A stretch of 64,000 nt of DNA from Algoriphagus halophilus (lineage in GTDB: Bacteria; Bacteroidota; Bacteroidia; Cytophagales; Cyclobacteriaceae), in assembly GCF_900129785.1 (NCBI RefSeq), contig NZ_FSRC01000002.1, positions 434,001 through 498,000 of the forward strand, read 5' to 3'. Both the position numbers and the translations under genes were made by a program. The number at the start of each line of letters is the position of its first letter. Position 1 is the first letter of the stretch. Below, piece by piece: positions 27,267 to 36,024 of the stretch. The notes beneath the pieces are model-generated. The model worked only from the letters and a program-made list of their open reading frames with translations, ran no database searches and was not told the origin of the DNA.

Positions 27267-28207
27267 TGTCCCAAAAAAAACTAATTCCAATTTATGCGTT
27301 AGTAGTCTTGTCTCTTGGACTCGCTATATATGCAGTATTCAAAACCTCCCCTTCAACCACATCATTCTTAAACCCTGTCGCAAGTGAGGGAGTACTTCAG
27401 TCCATGCCCCGCCCCTCCAGAGATTCTTTGATGTTGTTTGACATTCCATCACAACTTTCTTTTGCGGGAGAAGAAGTCCCACTGAATATTCCGGATGTAA
27501 AAGAAAGATTGGAAAGAGAAATATATGTGAATGCTTATTGGCAGTCAAACATGATCCTTTTGATGAAACGATCTTCCAAATTCTTGCCGGAAATTGAAGC
27601 GATCTTAAAAGAAAATGGAGTGCCAGACGATTTCAAATATTTGGCCATGGCTGAATCGGGATTGATGAATGTAGCTTCACCTGCAGGAGCCAAAGGCTTT
27701 TGGCAATTTCTTTCTTCGACAGGGAAAGAATATGGCTTAGAAATTTCCAAAGATGTAGATGAACGATACCATCTTCAAAAAGCCACGGTGGCGGCAAGCA
27801 AATACCTTAAGAAGGCCCATCAAAAATTCGGTGACTGGACTGCAGTGGCTGCAAGTTATAACATGGGACAGACGGGCTTTGCAAGAAGACAAACCGAGCA
27901 GCTTCAACAAAACTACTATGACCTGTATTTGAATGATGAAACCAGCAGGTATATGTTCAGGATTCTAGCCTTTAAAGTGATTTTTGAAAATCCAGGTGAA
28001 TTTGGCTTCCATCTTCGAGCATCTGATTTTTATCAAAACCCTGAAATGAAGACCGTTTCGGTATCTTCAGATATTAAAAACCTAGCTAGTTGGGCTAAAA
28101 ACGAAGGAAGCAGCTATAAAGAATTGAAACTGTACAACCCTTGGCTAAGAGATAAAAACTTAAATGTAAGGAGAGGTAAATCTTATGAGATTATCCTTCC
28201 TAAATAG
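27266..28207 (+). CDS. Membrane-anchored lytic transglycosylase (MltD-like, SLT domain)
   Basis: The 313-residue protein has an N-terminal anchor (about 5-25) and an SLT domain at about 115-240 with the catalytic Glu in LAMAESGLMNVASPAGAKGFWQF (quoted in parts: AMAESG, SPAGAKGFWQF) and the NMG motif of AASYNMGQTG. The C-terminus (SDIKNLASWAKNEGSSYKEL, then LNVRRGKSYEIILP) looks like a LysM-type peptidoglycan-binding repeat. It cleaves glycan strands to 1,6-anhydro ends in the periplasm. One-base overlap with the LOG gene suggests a shared transcript. Confidence 0.9.
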   Translation: MSQKKLIPIYALVVLSLGLAIYAVFKTSPSTTSFLNPVASEGVLQSMPRPSRDSLMLFDIPSQLSFAGEEVPLNIPDVKERLEREIYVNAYWQSNMILLMKRSSKFLPEIEAILKENGVPDDFKYLAMAESGLMNVASPAGAKGFWQFLSSTGKEYGLEISKDVDERYHLQKATVAASKYLKKAHQKFGDWTAVAASYNMGQTGFARRQTEQLQQNYYDLYLNDETSRYMFRILAFKVIFENPGEFGFHLRASDFYQNPEMKTVSVSSDIKNLASWAKNEGSSYKELKLYNPWLRDKNLNVRRGKSYEIILPK

Positions 28208-28280
28208 ATGAACTGAATTCTCCCAACTTCCTATTTTTATTAGTTAATTTGGTTAACCACACGACCTTAAACTACTAAGA

Positions 28281-29558
28281 ATGAAAAGAAGAGATTTTAT
28301 CAACCTATCTGCAATGAGTGCTGGAGTCAGCATGATGGCCGGCGGCATCGCATGTGAATCTAAAGAAGTCAACCACCTAAATATATCTCCGTTGGAACAA
28401 CTCAGCTCAAGAACTACCGACATTCAACCGATTACTGTAGAAGAAAGAAAATCAAGAATAGCCAAGGCTCAGGACCTAATGAATGGCATTGGTATGAAAG
28501 CCATTTTACTCGATGGCGGCACTTCTTTGGATTATTTTACAGGAATCAAATGGGGAGGTAGTGAACGACCGATGGTTGCTCTGATTCCAGCATCTGGTGA
28601 AGTAAGCTATGTTTGTCCAGGTTTTGAAGAGGATCGATTAAAAGAACTCATCAAGATTGGCAACCGAGTTTATCCTTGGCAAGAAGATGAAAGTCCTTAT
28701 TTACAGATTAAACAAGCCCTAAGTGACTTTGGAATTACCAGCGGAGATGTAGGAATGGAAGAGAGAGTCCGCTTTTTCATTGTAGATGGATTGAAGAATG
28801 TAGCCCCTTCCTTGAACCTAATCAGTGCAGATCCAGTGACGATTCCTTGCCGCCTCATCAAATCTCCGGCAGAGATCGCCTTGATGCAAAGAGCCACAGA
28901 AATCACGATTGAGGCAATGAGCCTCGGTTTAACCTTCTTAAGAGAAGGTGGGAGCCCATCAGACTTTTCCTCTGCAGTAGCACAGGCTCACCAGAAAATG
29001 GGAGCTCAACATGCATTTGCTTTAGCCAACTTTGGAGAAGCATCTGCTTTTCCACACGGAAGCATACAGCCCCAAATCCTTAAAAAAGGAGATGTAGTCC
29101 TTATAGATTGCGGGTGTGAAGTAGAAGGATACAATTCCGATATCAGTCGGACCATCGTATTTGGAGCAGAGCCTACCGCTAGGCAACAAGAAATTTGGGA
29201 TTTAGAAAAAGAAGCTCAAGCAGCTGGTTTCGCAGCGGCCCAACTAGGTGCCACCTTAGGTGAGGTAGATGCAGCCGCAAGAAAAGTAATTACCGATGCA
29301 GGCTTCGGCCCCGGGTATCAATTGCCAGGATTGCCACATCGAACAGGACATGGAATTGGAATGGATGGCCATGAATGGGGGAATGCTGTGAAAGGTAATT
29401 CGCTAGTCCTCAAGCCTGGAATGTGCTTTAGCATAGAACCAAACATCTCCATCGTTGGGGAGTTTGGAGTAAGACACGAAGATTGTGTTTACATGACAGA
29501 ATCTGGTCCAAAATGGTTTTCTCAACCGAGCCCTTCAATCAGCCAGCCATTTGCTTAA
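28281..29558 (+). CDS. M24 family metallopeptidase (Xaa-Pro aminopeptidase-like), exported
   Basis: The 425-residue protein opens with MKRRDFINLSAMSAG, a Tat-type twin-arginine signal that ends in a lipobox (GGIAC, Cys25), so it may be a folded-exported lipoprotein. A creatinase N-terminal domain (about 60-185) and a pita-bread domain follow, with the five metal ligands visible: Asp in LIDCG, Asp in NSDISRT, His in GHGIGMDGHE, Glu in FSIEPN and Glu in VRHEDC. It likely trims Xaa-Pro peptides in the periplasm. A fold-back hairpin lies downstream at 29607-29643. Confidence 0.92.
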   Translation: MKRRDFINLSAMSAGVSMMAGGIACESKEVNHLNISPLEQLSSRTTDIQPITVEERKSRIAKAQDLMNGIGMKAILLDGGTSLDYFTGIKWGGSERPMVALIPASGEVSYVCPGFEEDRLKELIKIGNRVYPWQEDESPYLQIKQALSDFGITSGDVGMEERVRFFIVDGLKNVAPSLNLISADPVTIPCRLIKSPAEIALMQRATEITIEAMSLGLTFLREGGSPSDFSSAVAQAHQKMGAQHAFALANFGEASAFPHGSIQPQILKKGDVVLIDCGCEVEGYNSDISRTIVFGAEPTARQQEIWDLEKEAQAAGFAAAQLGATLGEVDAAARKVITDAGFGPGYQLPGLPHRTGHGIGMDGHEWGNAVKGNSLVLKPGMCFSIEPNISIVGEFGVRHEDCVYMTESGPKWFSQPSPSISQPFA

Positions 29559-29606
29559 TACCGAATTATTAGAGATAAGAACCTTTAATTTGAAGGAAAA
29601 TGTCTG

Positions 29607-29643
29607 AAAATGTAACAACCAAGTTAAAAGCCGGTTACATTTT
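29607..29643 (+). terminator. Inverted repeat between the M24 gene and uvrA
   Basis: AAAATGTAAC and GTTACATTTT form a 10-bp perfect inverted repeat with a 17-base centre. It could be an AT-rich terminator for the M24 gene or an operator, since the uvrA -7 element starts 34 bases downstream. Confidence 0.45.
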
Positions 29644-29676
29644 AGAATTCGACTACCTCTTACCCTCTAAATTTCG

Positions 29677-29684
29677 TACCTTTG
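29677..29684 (+). promoter_or_regulatory. -7 promoter element of uvrA
   Basis: TACCTTTG precedes the ATG at 29709 by 24 bases and overlaps the TTG at 29682, ruling out that upstream start. The -33 region has no clear TTTG. Confidence 0.55.
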
Positions 29685-29708
29685 CCGATTGTATTTGCCA
29701 AGCGATTT

Positions 29709-32540
29709 ATGAGTCAATCTACTTCTAATCAAGAAGAATTTATTGAGATTTTTGGTGCCAGAGAGCATAATCTAAAAAACTTAGACCTTAAAATTCCACG
29801 AAATAAATTAGTGGTCGTAACAGGACTGAGTGGAAGTGGAAAAAGCTCCCTAGCTTTTGATACGATTTATGCGGAAGGCCAAAGAAGGTATATGGAGTCA
29901 TTCTCTGCCTACGCAAGATCTTTTTTGGGAGGCTTGGAGAGACCTGATGTAGATAAAATCAATGGGCTTTCACCGGTAATTGCCATTGAGCAAAAAACCA
30001 CCTCCAAGAACCCACGGTCTACCGTCGGTACCGTCACGGAAATTTATGATTTTATGCGTTTGCTCTACGCAAGAGCTGGAGAGGCATTCTCCTACCTGAC
30101 CGGCGCAAAAATGATTCGACAAACCGAAGATCAAATTATAGAGCAGTTGTTTTCAAACTTTGCCAACAAGAAACTCTACTTATTGGCCCCTGTGGTCAAA
30201 GGACGTAAGGGACATTACCGAGAGCTTTTTGAACAGATTCGAAAAATGGGCTTTTCCAAAGTTCGGGTAGATGGAGTAGTGTTGGACATGGTTCCCAAAA
30301 TGCAAGTGGACCGATACAAAATCCATGATATTGAAATAGTCATAGACCGTATCGTTGCAGAAGAATCAGATAGATTTAGAATCACTCAATCCTTGAAATC
30401 TGCATTGCAACATGGGAAAGGTGTCATGATGGTTCGTGATGAAGAAGGTGAAATCCATCATTTCTCTAAGTATTTGATGGACCCTGAAACTGGCCTTTCT
30501 TACGATGAGCCTGCCCCAAATAACTTTTCTTTCAATAGCCCCTATGGAGCTTGCCCTACCTGTAATGGCTTAGGTATCAAAGAAGAAATCACTCGTGAAA
30601 GTATTATACCTGACCCAAACTTGAGTATTACCAGAGGAGGTATTGCTCCCTTGGGAGAATATCGGGATATCTGGATTTTCAAAAAAATCGAAGCAATACT
30701 CAAGCATTACAAATGCTCCATGAGTTCCCCGATTAAAGATCTTCCCGAAGAAGTGGTAGAAATTTTACTCAATGGGGATAAAATGGAAGTGGCAGTAGAT
30801 TCTGTCAAATACCCTGGGACCAAATGGCATACTACATTTGAAGGAATCATCAATTTCCTCCAAAAATACCAAGAAGGTAGCTCCGACAAAATCCAGGAAT
30901 GGGTCAGTGAGTTTACCACCACCCAAATATGTCCAGACTGTGATGGATATCGCTTGAAAAAAGAATCTCTTCATTTCAAAATCGACGACAAACATATCGG
31001 TCAACTTGCCGTCATGGACATTCGTGGGCTGGGTGAATGGTTTGAAGGCTTAGAAGACCGACTTACAGATAAGCAAAATATAATCGCAAGTGAAGTCTTG
31101 AAGGAAATCAGAAAACGCATCGGTTTTCTTTTGGATATCGGCTTGGATTACCTTTCCCTTAACAGACCATTAAGAACCTTATCGGGAGGAGAAGCTCAAA
31201 GAATTCGATTGGCCACCCAGATAGGTACACAGCTCGTTGGTGTTCTTTACATATTAGATGAACCTAGCATTGGTTTGCACCAACGTGATAATGTCAAACT
31301 GATCAAGGCTCTTCAAAATTTACGGGACCTAGGTAATTCTGTTTTGGTGGTAGAGCATGACAAAGACATGATGTTGGAGTCTGATTTTGTCCTTGATATG
31401 GGGCCAGGTGCAGGTAGACACGGAGGACATGTAGTTGCTTCTGGCTCTCCTAAAGAAGTCTTGAGTTCTTCTGGGACTACAGCAAAATACCTCCAGGGCA
31501 AACTTGGAAATGCTATCCCGGAAGTAAGAAGAGGGGGAAAAGGAAAAGAATTGGTACTTCAAGGTGCCTCAGGTAATAACTTGAAAAACGTGGATCTTAG
31601 ACTTCCGCTGGGTACAATGATCTGTATCACCGGAGTTTCCGGGAGTGGGAAAAGTACTTTAATCCATGAAACTTTATACCCTTTATTAAGTCAGGAATTT
31701 TATCGCTCTAAAAAAGAGCCCATGCCTTATAAAAGCATTGATGGGCTAAAGGAACTGGATAAGGTTATAGAAGTGGACCAATCCCCGATTGGCAGAACCC
31801 CAAGATCCAATCCTGCTACTTATACCGGAGTATTTTCGGATATACGTAAATTATTTACGGAGCTCCCAGAAGCCAAAATCAGAGGTTATAAACCGGGTCG
31901 TTTCTCATTCAATGTCAAAGGAGGAAGATGTGAAGATTGTGAAGGTGCAGGGATGAAATTAATTGAAATGGACTTCTTGCCAGATGTGCATATTCCATGT
32001 GAAACCTGCAAAGGAAAAAGATACAACCGAGAAACCCTTGAAATTAGGTTTAAAGGAAAATCAATCTCCGACGTGTTGGATATGACCGTTGAGCAAGCGG
32101 TAGAGTTTTTTGAAAACCAACCTAAAATTTTGAGGAAAATCAGCACCCTCAATGATGTAGGCTTAGGCTATATTACCTTAGGTCAACATGCCACCACACT
32201 TTCTGGAGGAGAGGCACAGCGTGTAAAATTGGCAACAGAATTATCTAAAAAAGATACTGGGAAAACCTTTTATATTTTGGATGAGCCAACCACTGGACTT
32301 CATTTTCAGGACATCGATCTGTTGATGCTTGTTTTAAACAGATTGGTAGATAAGGGTAATACAGTCTTGATCATTGAACATAATATGGACGTGATCAAAA
32401 TGGCCGATTACATTGTGGACTTAGGTCCAGAAGGAGGTAATAAGGGTGGAACGATTGTAGATCAGGGCACCCCAGAGCATGTTGCAAAAAACCCAAAAAG
32501 CCATACAGCCAAGTTTTTGAGGTTAGAATTAAATAACTGA
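29709..32540 (+). CDS. uvrA: Excinuclease ABC subunit UvrA
   Basis: The 943-residue damage-recognition ATPase of nucleotide excision repair has two ABC modules: Walker [15 protein letters not shown] near residue 37 and [14 protein letters not shown] near 640, signature [15 protein letters not shown] and [15 protein letters not shown], and Walker [13 protein letters not shown] and [12 protein letters not shown]. Zinc-binding cysteines are present ([11 protein letters not shown] with [19 protein letters not shown] with CETCKGKRY). Length is standard. The TTG at 29682 lies inside the promoter element, so ATG 29709 is the start. It is transcribed alone. Confidence 0.98.
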   Translation: MSQSTSNQEEFIEIFGAREHNLKNLDLKIPRNKLVVVTGLSGSGKSSLAFDTIYAEGQRRYMESFSAYARSFLGGLERPDVDKINGLSPVIAIEQKTTSKNPRSTVGTVTEIYDFMRLLYARAGEAFSYLTGAKMIRQTEDQIIEQLFSNFANKKLYLLAPVVKGRKGHYRELFEQIRKMGFSKVRVDGVVLDMVPKMQVDRYKIHDIEIVIDRIVAEESDRFRITQSLKSALQHGKGVMMVRDEEGEIHHFSKYLMDPETGLSYDEPAPNNFSFNSPYGACPTCNGLGIKEEITRESIIPDPNLSITRGGIAPLGEYRDIWIFKKIEAILKHYKCSMSSPIKDLPEEVVEILLNGDKMEVAVDSVKYPGTKWHTTFEGIINFLQKYQEGSSDKIQEWVSEFTTTQICPDCDGYRLKKESLHFKIDDKHIGQLAVMDIRGLGEWFEGLEDRLTDKQNIIASEVLKEIRKRIGFLLDIGLDYLSLNRPLRTLSGGEAQRIRLATQIGTQLVGVLYILDEPSIGLHQRDNVKLIKALQNLRDLGNSVLVVEHDKDMMLESDFVLDMGPGAGRHGGHVVASGSPKEVLSSSGTTAKYLQGKLGNAIPEVRRGGKGKELVLQGASGNNLKNVDLRLPLGTMICITGVSGSGKSTLIHETLYPLLSQEFYRSKKEPMPYKSIDGLKELDKVIEVDQSPIGRTPRSNPATYTGVFSDIRKLFTELPEAKIRGYKPGRFSFNVKGGRCEDCEGAGMKLIEMDFLPDVHIPCETCKGKRYNRETLEIRFKGKSISDVLDMTVEQAVEFFENQPKILRKISTLNDVGLGYITLGQHATTLSGGEAQRVKLATELSKKDTGKTFYILDEPTTGLHFQDIDLLMLVLNRLVDKGNTVLIIEHNMDVIKMADYIVDLGPEGGNKGGTIVDQGTPEHVAKNPKSHTAKFLRLELNN

Positions 32541-32569
32541 TCTGAATAAAAATCAATGCTTTACTCCTT

Positions 32570-32604
32570 TTATCACATTAAAGGAAATCAATCTTATGTG
32601 ATAA
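32570..32604 (+). promoter_or_regulatory. Palindrome next to the LytS-type kinase promoter
   Basis: TTATCACAT and ATGTGATAA form a 9-bp inverted repeat with a 17-base centre. The right arm ends one base before the -7 element at 32606, so it may be an operator; it could also be the uvrA terminator, though no T-run follows. Confidence 0.4.
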
Positions 32605-32605
32605 C

Positions 32606-32613
32606 TATCTTTG
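32606..32613 (+). promoter_or_regulatory. -7 promoter element of the LytS-type kinase gene
   Basis: TATCTTTG ends 7 bases before the ATG at 32621, so the transcript would be leaderless or nearly so. Confidence 0.5.
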
Positions 32614-32620
32614 GAATCGA

Positions 32621-33676
32621 ATGAACAGATTTAGTTTATATTGGATTCTACAGATCATAGGCTGGGGATCCTTTGCTTCCATCAATATTTTCTTTGCCTC
32701 TTTATCCAGTGGCAGTCTTACGCCCGCACAAATTTGGGCCTTTATTACTTTATCCGCTTTTTACTTATTATCCAGCCATCTTTTAAGGTATATCGTCAAG
32801 ACCTATGAATGGTTTAAATTAGAATTACCCCAACTACTCCTGCAAGTATTGTTGGCACTGCTGGCCCTAAGCTTAGTAACTACCATCGCTCAAATATTTA
32901 TCAACCTTGGTTTTGGAATTTTGAATCCAAAAGAAGACTTCAGGTTCTTAATTATTTCTGCTAATCTATTCCTAAGCTTCTTATTTTATGCGCTGTGGTT
33001 TTTATGTTACTTTTTGTTTCATTTCCTTGATAATTATAACAACTCATTAAAATACGAGGCCAAGATCAATGAAATTCGATTGAACCACTTGAAAAGTCAG
33101 CTGAATCCTCATTTTATTTTCAATGCCTTAAACAGCGTTCGGGCTTTGGTAGATGAAGATCCTGTAAAAGCCAAATCTGCAATTACCCGAATTTCCAATA
33201 TACTTCGCTTTAGCCTTATGATGGATAAAAAGCAGGTGATTGAATTTGCTGATGAATTAGCGACTGTAAAGGATTATTTGGCATTAGAAAGCATTAGATT
33301 TGAGGAGCGCCTGGAAGTAATTTACAACATCGAAGAGGACGCTTACAGCTATAAAATCCCTCCCATGATGCTTCAAACCATTGTGGAAAATGCAATCAAA
33401 CATGGCATTTCCAATTTAGTCAAGGGAGGACTCATTGAAATAAAATGTAGAGAAGGAATCGATGACGATCTCTACATCCAAGTAAAAAATAGTGGCAGGT
33501 TAATCACCCCTCCTACCCTAAAAACCAAACGAGAAGGCGGACATGGTCTCAGTAACACCCTGCAGAGACTCAAACTCATTTATGGAGAAAAGGGTACATT
33601 GCGTATCTTTAACTCAGGAACCCAGTTCGTTATCACTGAAATTAAAATCCCAAAACAAAGAGTTAACTTAGAGTAA
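32621..33676 (+). CDS. LytS/YehU-type sensor histidine kinase
   Basis: The 351-residue protein has four transmembrane helices (about 5-27, 38-58, 72-95, 110-135) with little extracytoplasmic sequence, then the His_kinase domain with the phosphoacceptor in SQLNPHFIFNALNSVR (His164). A HATPase domain follows (IPPMMLQTIVENAIKHG, then GGHGLSNTLQRL). Kinases of this type sense membrane or small-molecule cues and phosphorylate LytTR regulators. The partner gene starts 16 bases downstream. Confidence 0.93.
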   Translation: MNRFSLYWILQIIGWGSFASINIFFASLSSGSLTPAQIWAFITLSAFYLLSSHLLRYIVKTYEWFKLELPQLLLQVLLALLALSLVTTIAQIFINLGFGILNPKEDFRFLIISANLFLSFLFYALWFLCYFLFHFLDNYNNSLKYEAKINEIRLNHLKSQLNPHFIFNALNSVRALVDEDPVKAKSAITRISNILRFSLMMDKKQVIEFADELATVKDYLALESIRFEERLEVIYNIEEDAYSYKIPPMMLQTIVENAIKHGISNLVKGGLIEIKCREGIDDDLYIQVKNSGRLITPPTLKTKREGGHGLSNTLQRLKLIYGEKGTLRIFNSGTQFVITEIKIPKQRVNLE

Positions 33677-33691
33677 TCAATAAAAAATAAC

Positions 33692-34426
33692 ATGCGAGCA
33701 ATTGTAATAGATGATGAAAGACTGGCTCGAAAAGAGCTGATCACCCTTTTAAATCAATTGGAAAGTGTAGAGGTAGTCGGAGAAGCTGTGAACGTGGACG
33801 ATGCCAAAGAAAAAATTGACCAACTTAATCCAGATGTGATTTTCCTAGATATTCAAATGCCAGAAAAAACAGGCTTTGAATTATTGGAGGAATTGGACCA
33901 GGTACCTCATGTGATCTTCACTACTGCCTATGATGAATATGCCTTGAAGGCCTTTCAGGTGAATGCACTAGACTATTTATTAAAACCTATTGAGCCTAAA
34001 AGACTCGAAGAGGCAATTAATAAATTATCAACCAAAATTGAAGGCGGGTCCAAAAAGGAAGAAGTCTCCTATTCCGATAATCAGAAAAAACTTACGTTAG
34101 ACGATCAAGTATTTGTCAAAGATGGTGACAGATGCTGGTTCGTTAGACTTTCAAATGTCCGATTATTTGAATCAGATGGTAATTACATCAAAGTATACTT
34201 TGACAACTTCAAACCGATGATTCATAAATCATTAAATGCTTTGGATGAACGATTGGACGAAAAGTCCTTCTTCAGAGCCAGTAGAAAGCATATCATTAAT
34301 TTAGGATGGGTTGAAGGGATAGAACCATGGTTTAATGGAGGCTTAGTAGTTACCTTAAAAGGAGGTGATAGAATTGAAGTAAGTAGAAGACAAGCAGCAC
34401 GATTTAAGGAAATGATGAGTCTTTAA
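33692..34426 (+). CDS. LytTR-type response regulator
   Basis: The 244-residue regulator has a receiver domain (acid pocket DDE at 7-9, phospho-Asp53 in VIFLDIQMPEKTG, Lys in YLLKPIEPK) and a C-terminal LytTR DNA-binding domain (about 140-244: VRLFESDGNYIKVYF, SFFRASRKHIINLGWV, VSRRQAARFKEMM). It is the cognate partner of the kinase 16 bases upstream. No terminator is evident before the next LytTR gene, 133 bases away. Confidence 0.94.
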   Translation: MRAIVIDDERLARKELITLLNQLESVEVVGEAVNVDDAKEKIDQLNPDVIFLDIQMPEKTGFELLEELDQVPHVIFTTAYDEYALKAFQVNALDYLLKPIEPKRLEEAINKLSTKIEGGSKKEEVSYSDNQKKLTLDDQVFVKDGDRCWFVRLSNVRLFESDGNYIKVYFDNFKPMIHKSLNALDERLDEKSFFRASRKHIINLGWVEGIEPWFNGGLVVTLKGGDRIEVSRRQAARFKEMMSL

Positions 34427-34559
34427 TCTTTAGTCAAAAATTTCGTACGCAAAAAAAAGCATTTGATTTTATACATTAAATTCGGTAATTAGTGTAAATT
34501 ATAGTTCGATGAATTTCATCCAAAACTAATCATCACTAACTGAATACCTTAAGCGTCTT

Positions 34560-35315
34560 ATGAAAGAAGAGCGGATTTTAATAGTCGAAGACGAACTCAG
34601 TATTGCTGAAAATATCCAAGAGATACTAGAACTTTTGGGTTATGTCAATATTGATATCGCTAACTCGGCAAACCAATGTATTAAAGTCATCAAGAAATAC
34701 CGACCAGATTTGATATTTATGGATATCAAACTAAAAGGTGACAAAGATGGAATTGAATTAGGTGAAATTGTAAAACAAATGGTCGATGCGCCTTTAGTCT
34801 ATGTGACCTCTTACAGTGACCCTACCATCATCGAAAGAGCTAAAAGAATTAATCCTGCTGGCTTTATAGTGAAACCATTCAACACGAATGACATTCATGC
34901 CATCGTAGAAATTGTTCTTTATAATAAGCGTACTAAGCCAAGCACAGAAGCTGCGGTGTCTAAATCTACCAACGACAGTCCTTTCTTGGTCACTGATGCA
35001 GTATTCATCAAAGCAGATAATGCTTTTGAACGGGTTCCCTATAATGACATCTATTATGTAGAAGCCAATGGAAATATGGTCACCATATTTACCAAAAATC
35101 GGGATTTCAGTATTCGTAAGTCGATGAAAGAAATTGAGGATATACTACCCTCCCAATATTTCTTACGAGTTCAGAAATCATACATTGTACATTTAGGACA
35201 AATTGAGTTCTTCAACACCAAAGAAATCACTCTCAAACAAGGTGCTGTCGTACAAGTAGGAAGACAGTATTATAATAGCTTCCTTTCCAAATTGAATACT
35301 ATTACTGAAAGTTAA
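34560..35315 (+). CDS. Orphan response regulator with LytTR DNA-binding domain
   Basis: The 251-residue protein has a receiver domain of a different lineage from its neighbour (EDE at 10-12, phospho-Asp55 in LIFMDIKLKGDKDG, Lys in FIVKPFNTND), like those found in hybrid-kinase or DUF-linked regulators, joined to a LytTR domain (IYYVEANGNMVTIF, YFLRVQKSYIVHLGQIEF, VQVGRQYYNSFL). No histidine kinase is adjacent other than the LytS type upstream, so its signal source is uncertain. A bidirectional terminator follows. Confidence 0.92.
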   Translation: MKEERILIVEDELSIAENIQEILELLGYVNIDIANSANQCIKVIKKYRPDLIFMDIKLKGDKDGIELGEIVKQMVDAPLVYVTSYSDPTIIERAKRINPAGFIVKPFNTNDIHAIVEIVLYNKRTKPSTEAAVSKSTNDSPFLVTDAVFIKADNAFERVPYNDIYYVEANGNMVTIFTKNRDFSIRKSMKEIEDILPSQYFLRVQKSYIVHLGQIEFFNTKEITLKQGAVVQVGRQYYNSFLSKLNTITES

Positions 35316-35320
35316 TAAAC

Positions 35321-35349
35321 AAAAAAGGTGAGCAAAACTCACCTCTTTT
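35321..35349. terminator. Bidirectional terminator
   Basis: GGTGAG and CTCACC around CAAAA, with an A-run to the left and TCTTTT to the right. It can end the LytTR gene on the plus strand and the small gene at 35395-35640 on the minus strand. Confidence 0.7.
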
Positions 35350-35394
35350 GATAACCAAACAATCAACCAAATTAACCCTTACGAGTAATTATCT

Positions 35395-35640
35395 TTAAGA
35401 TTTTACAGGCCTGAGATCAATCAATTCAGTTTGATTCTCAGGCTTTAGTGTTTTTAAGTAGATGTGATATACATCCTCATTTTGTCCGATAGTATTCGTT
35501 GGTTTAGTATTTTCAAATCGGGCAGTATGCTCTTGTGTGATTGAACTTGCTTCTGTTTTAGCTTTCCAAACAATGGTGAAAGCCATTAGTAAGCCAAGTA
35601 CAGCACAAATGTTTTTTTGGGATAAATATGTAGCTATCAT
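35395..35640 (-). CDS. Possible small membrane or secreted protein
   Basis: I do not recognise this 81-residue product. From ATG 35640 it has a hydrophobic helix at about residues 9-25 (NICAVLGLLMAFTIVW), which could be a signal or anchor, then a polar tail (EHTARFENTKPTN, VYHIYLKTLKPEN, IDLRPVKS). The terminator 46 bases after its stop on the minus strand supports a real transcript. A longer frame to 35727 exists but adds an unlikely second hydrophobic stretch, and an overlapping 64-codon frame lies on the other strand. Confidence 0.4.
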   Translation of the reverse strand: MIATYLSQKNICAVLGLLMAFTIVWKAKTEASSITQEHTARFENTKPTNTIGQNEDVYHIYLKTLKPENQTELIDLRPVKS

Positions 35641-36024
35641 GGCAGTAGTATTTATAGTTGGTTTAATTTCGATGATAGGTATATGCCAAAAAGTGACCCA
35701 AAGTGTAAAATCGGTCTTTAACAGCAATTAGAGCAGGTTTGCCTAATTTGGACTGTACAATAACGTACACAACATCCCCATTGACGGACAAAAACCCAAA
35801 CAAAATTTGGTTGCCCTTTTTAGTAGTTTTTTCAGGACTATTCCTAAAATTCTAAAAGCTTCCTATTTAGACCCTTAAAATCAACAAATAATGCATTTCA
35901 TTTAGTGGACACAAAAAACTCATCATTTGAGTAAAAAGCATTTGTAATTATATTACCTAGGTAAAGTTTACCTACAGCTACTTTATTGGGAAATCTGCAA
36001 GTTTGAAACCTTAAGCTTTTTATA
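35641..36024. other. AT-rich gap before the DUF6090 gene
   Basis: No convincing gene is visible in this 384-base stretch. It holds an arrangement of TTACCTA half-sites at 35953-35974 and a short TGTAC-N6-GTACA repeat near 35754-35769. Confidence 0.5.
35953..35974 (+). promoter_or_regulatory. Overlapping TTACCTA half-sites upstream of the DUF6090 gene
   Basis: Three half-sites overlap: TTACCTA (35953-35959), TAGGTAAA (35958-35965) and TTTACCTA (35967-35974). They form the 12-bp palindrome TTACCTAGGTAA and the 17-bp palindrome TAGGTAAAGTTTACCTA, about 50 bases before the ATG. A TTTG lies 9 bases further upstream. This looks like an operator. Confidence 0.4.

Noticed and set aside
35537..35731. 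Plus-strand 64-codon frame overlapping the small minus-strand gene
   Set aside because: It is the antisense shadow of the likelier minus-strand frame and lacks a signal or conserved-looking pattern.
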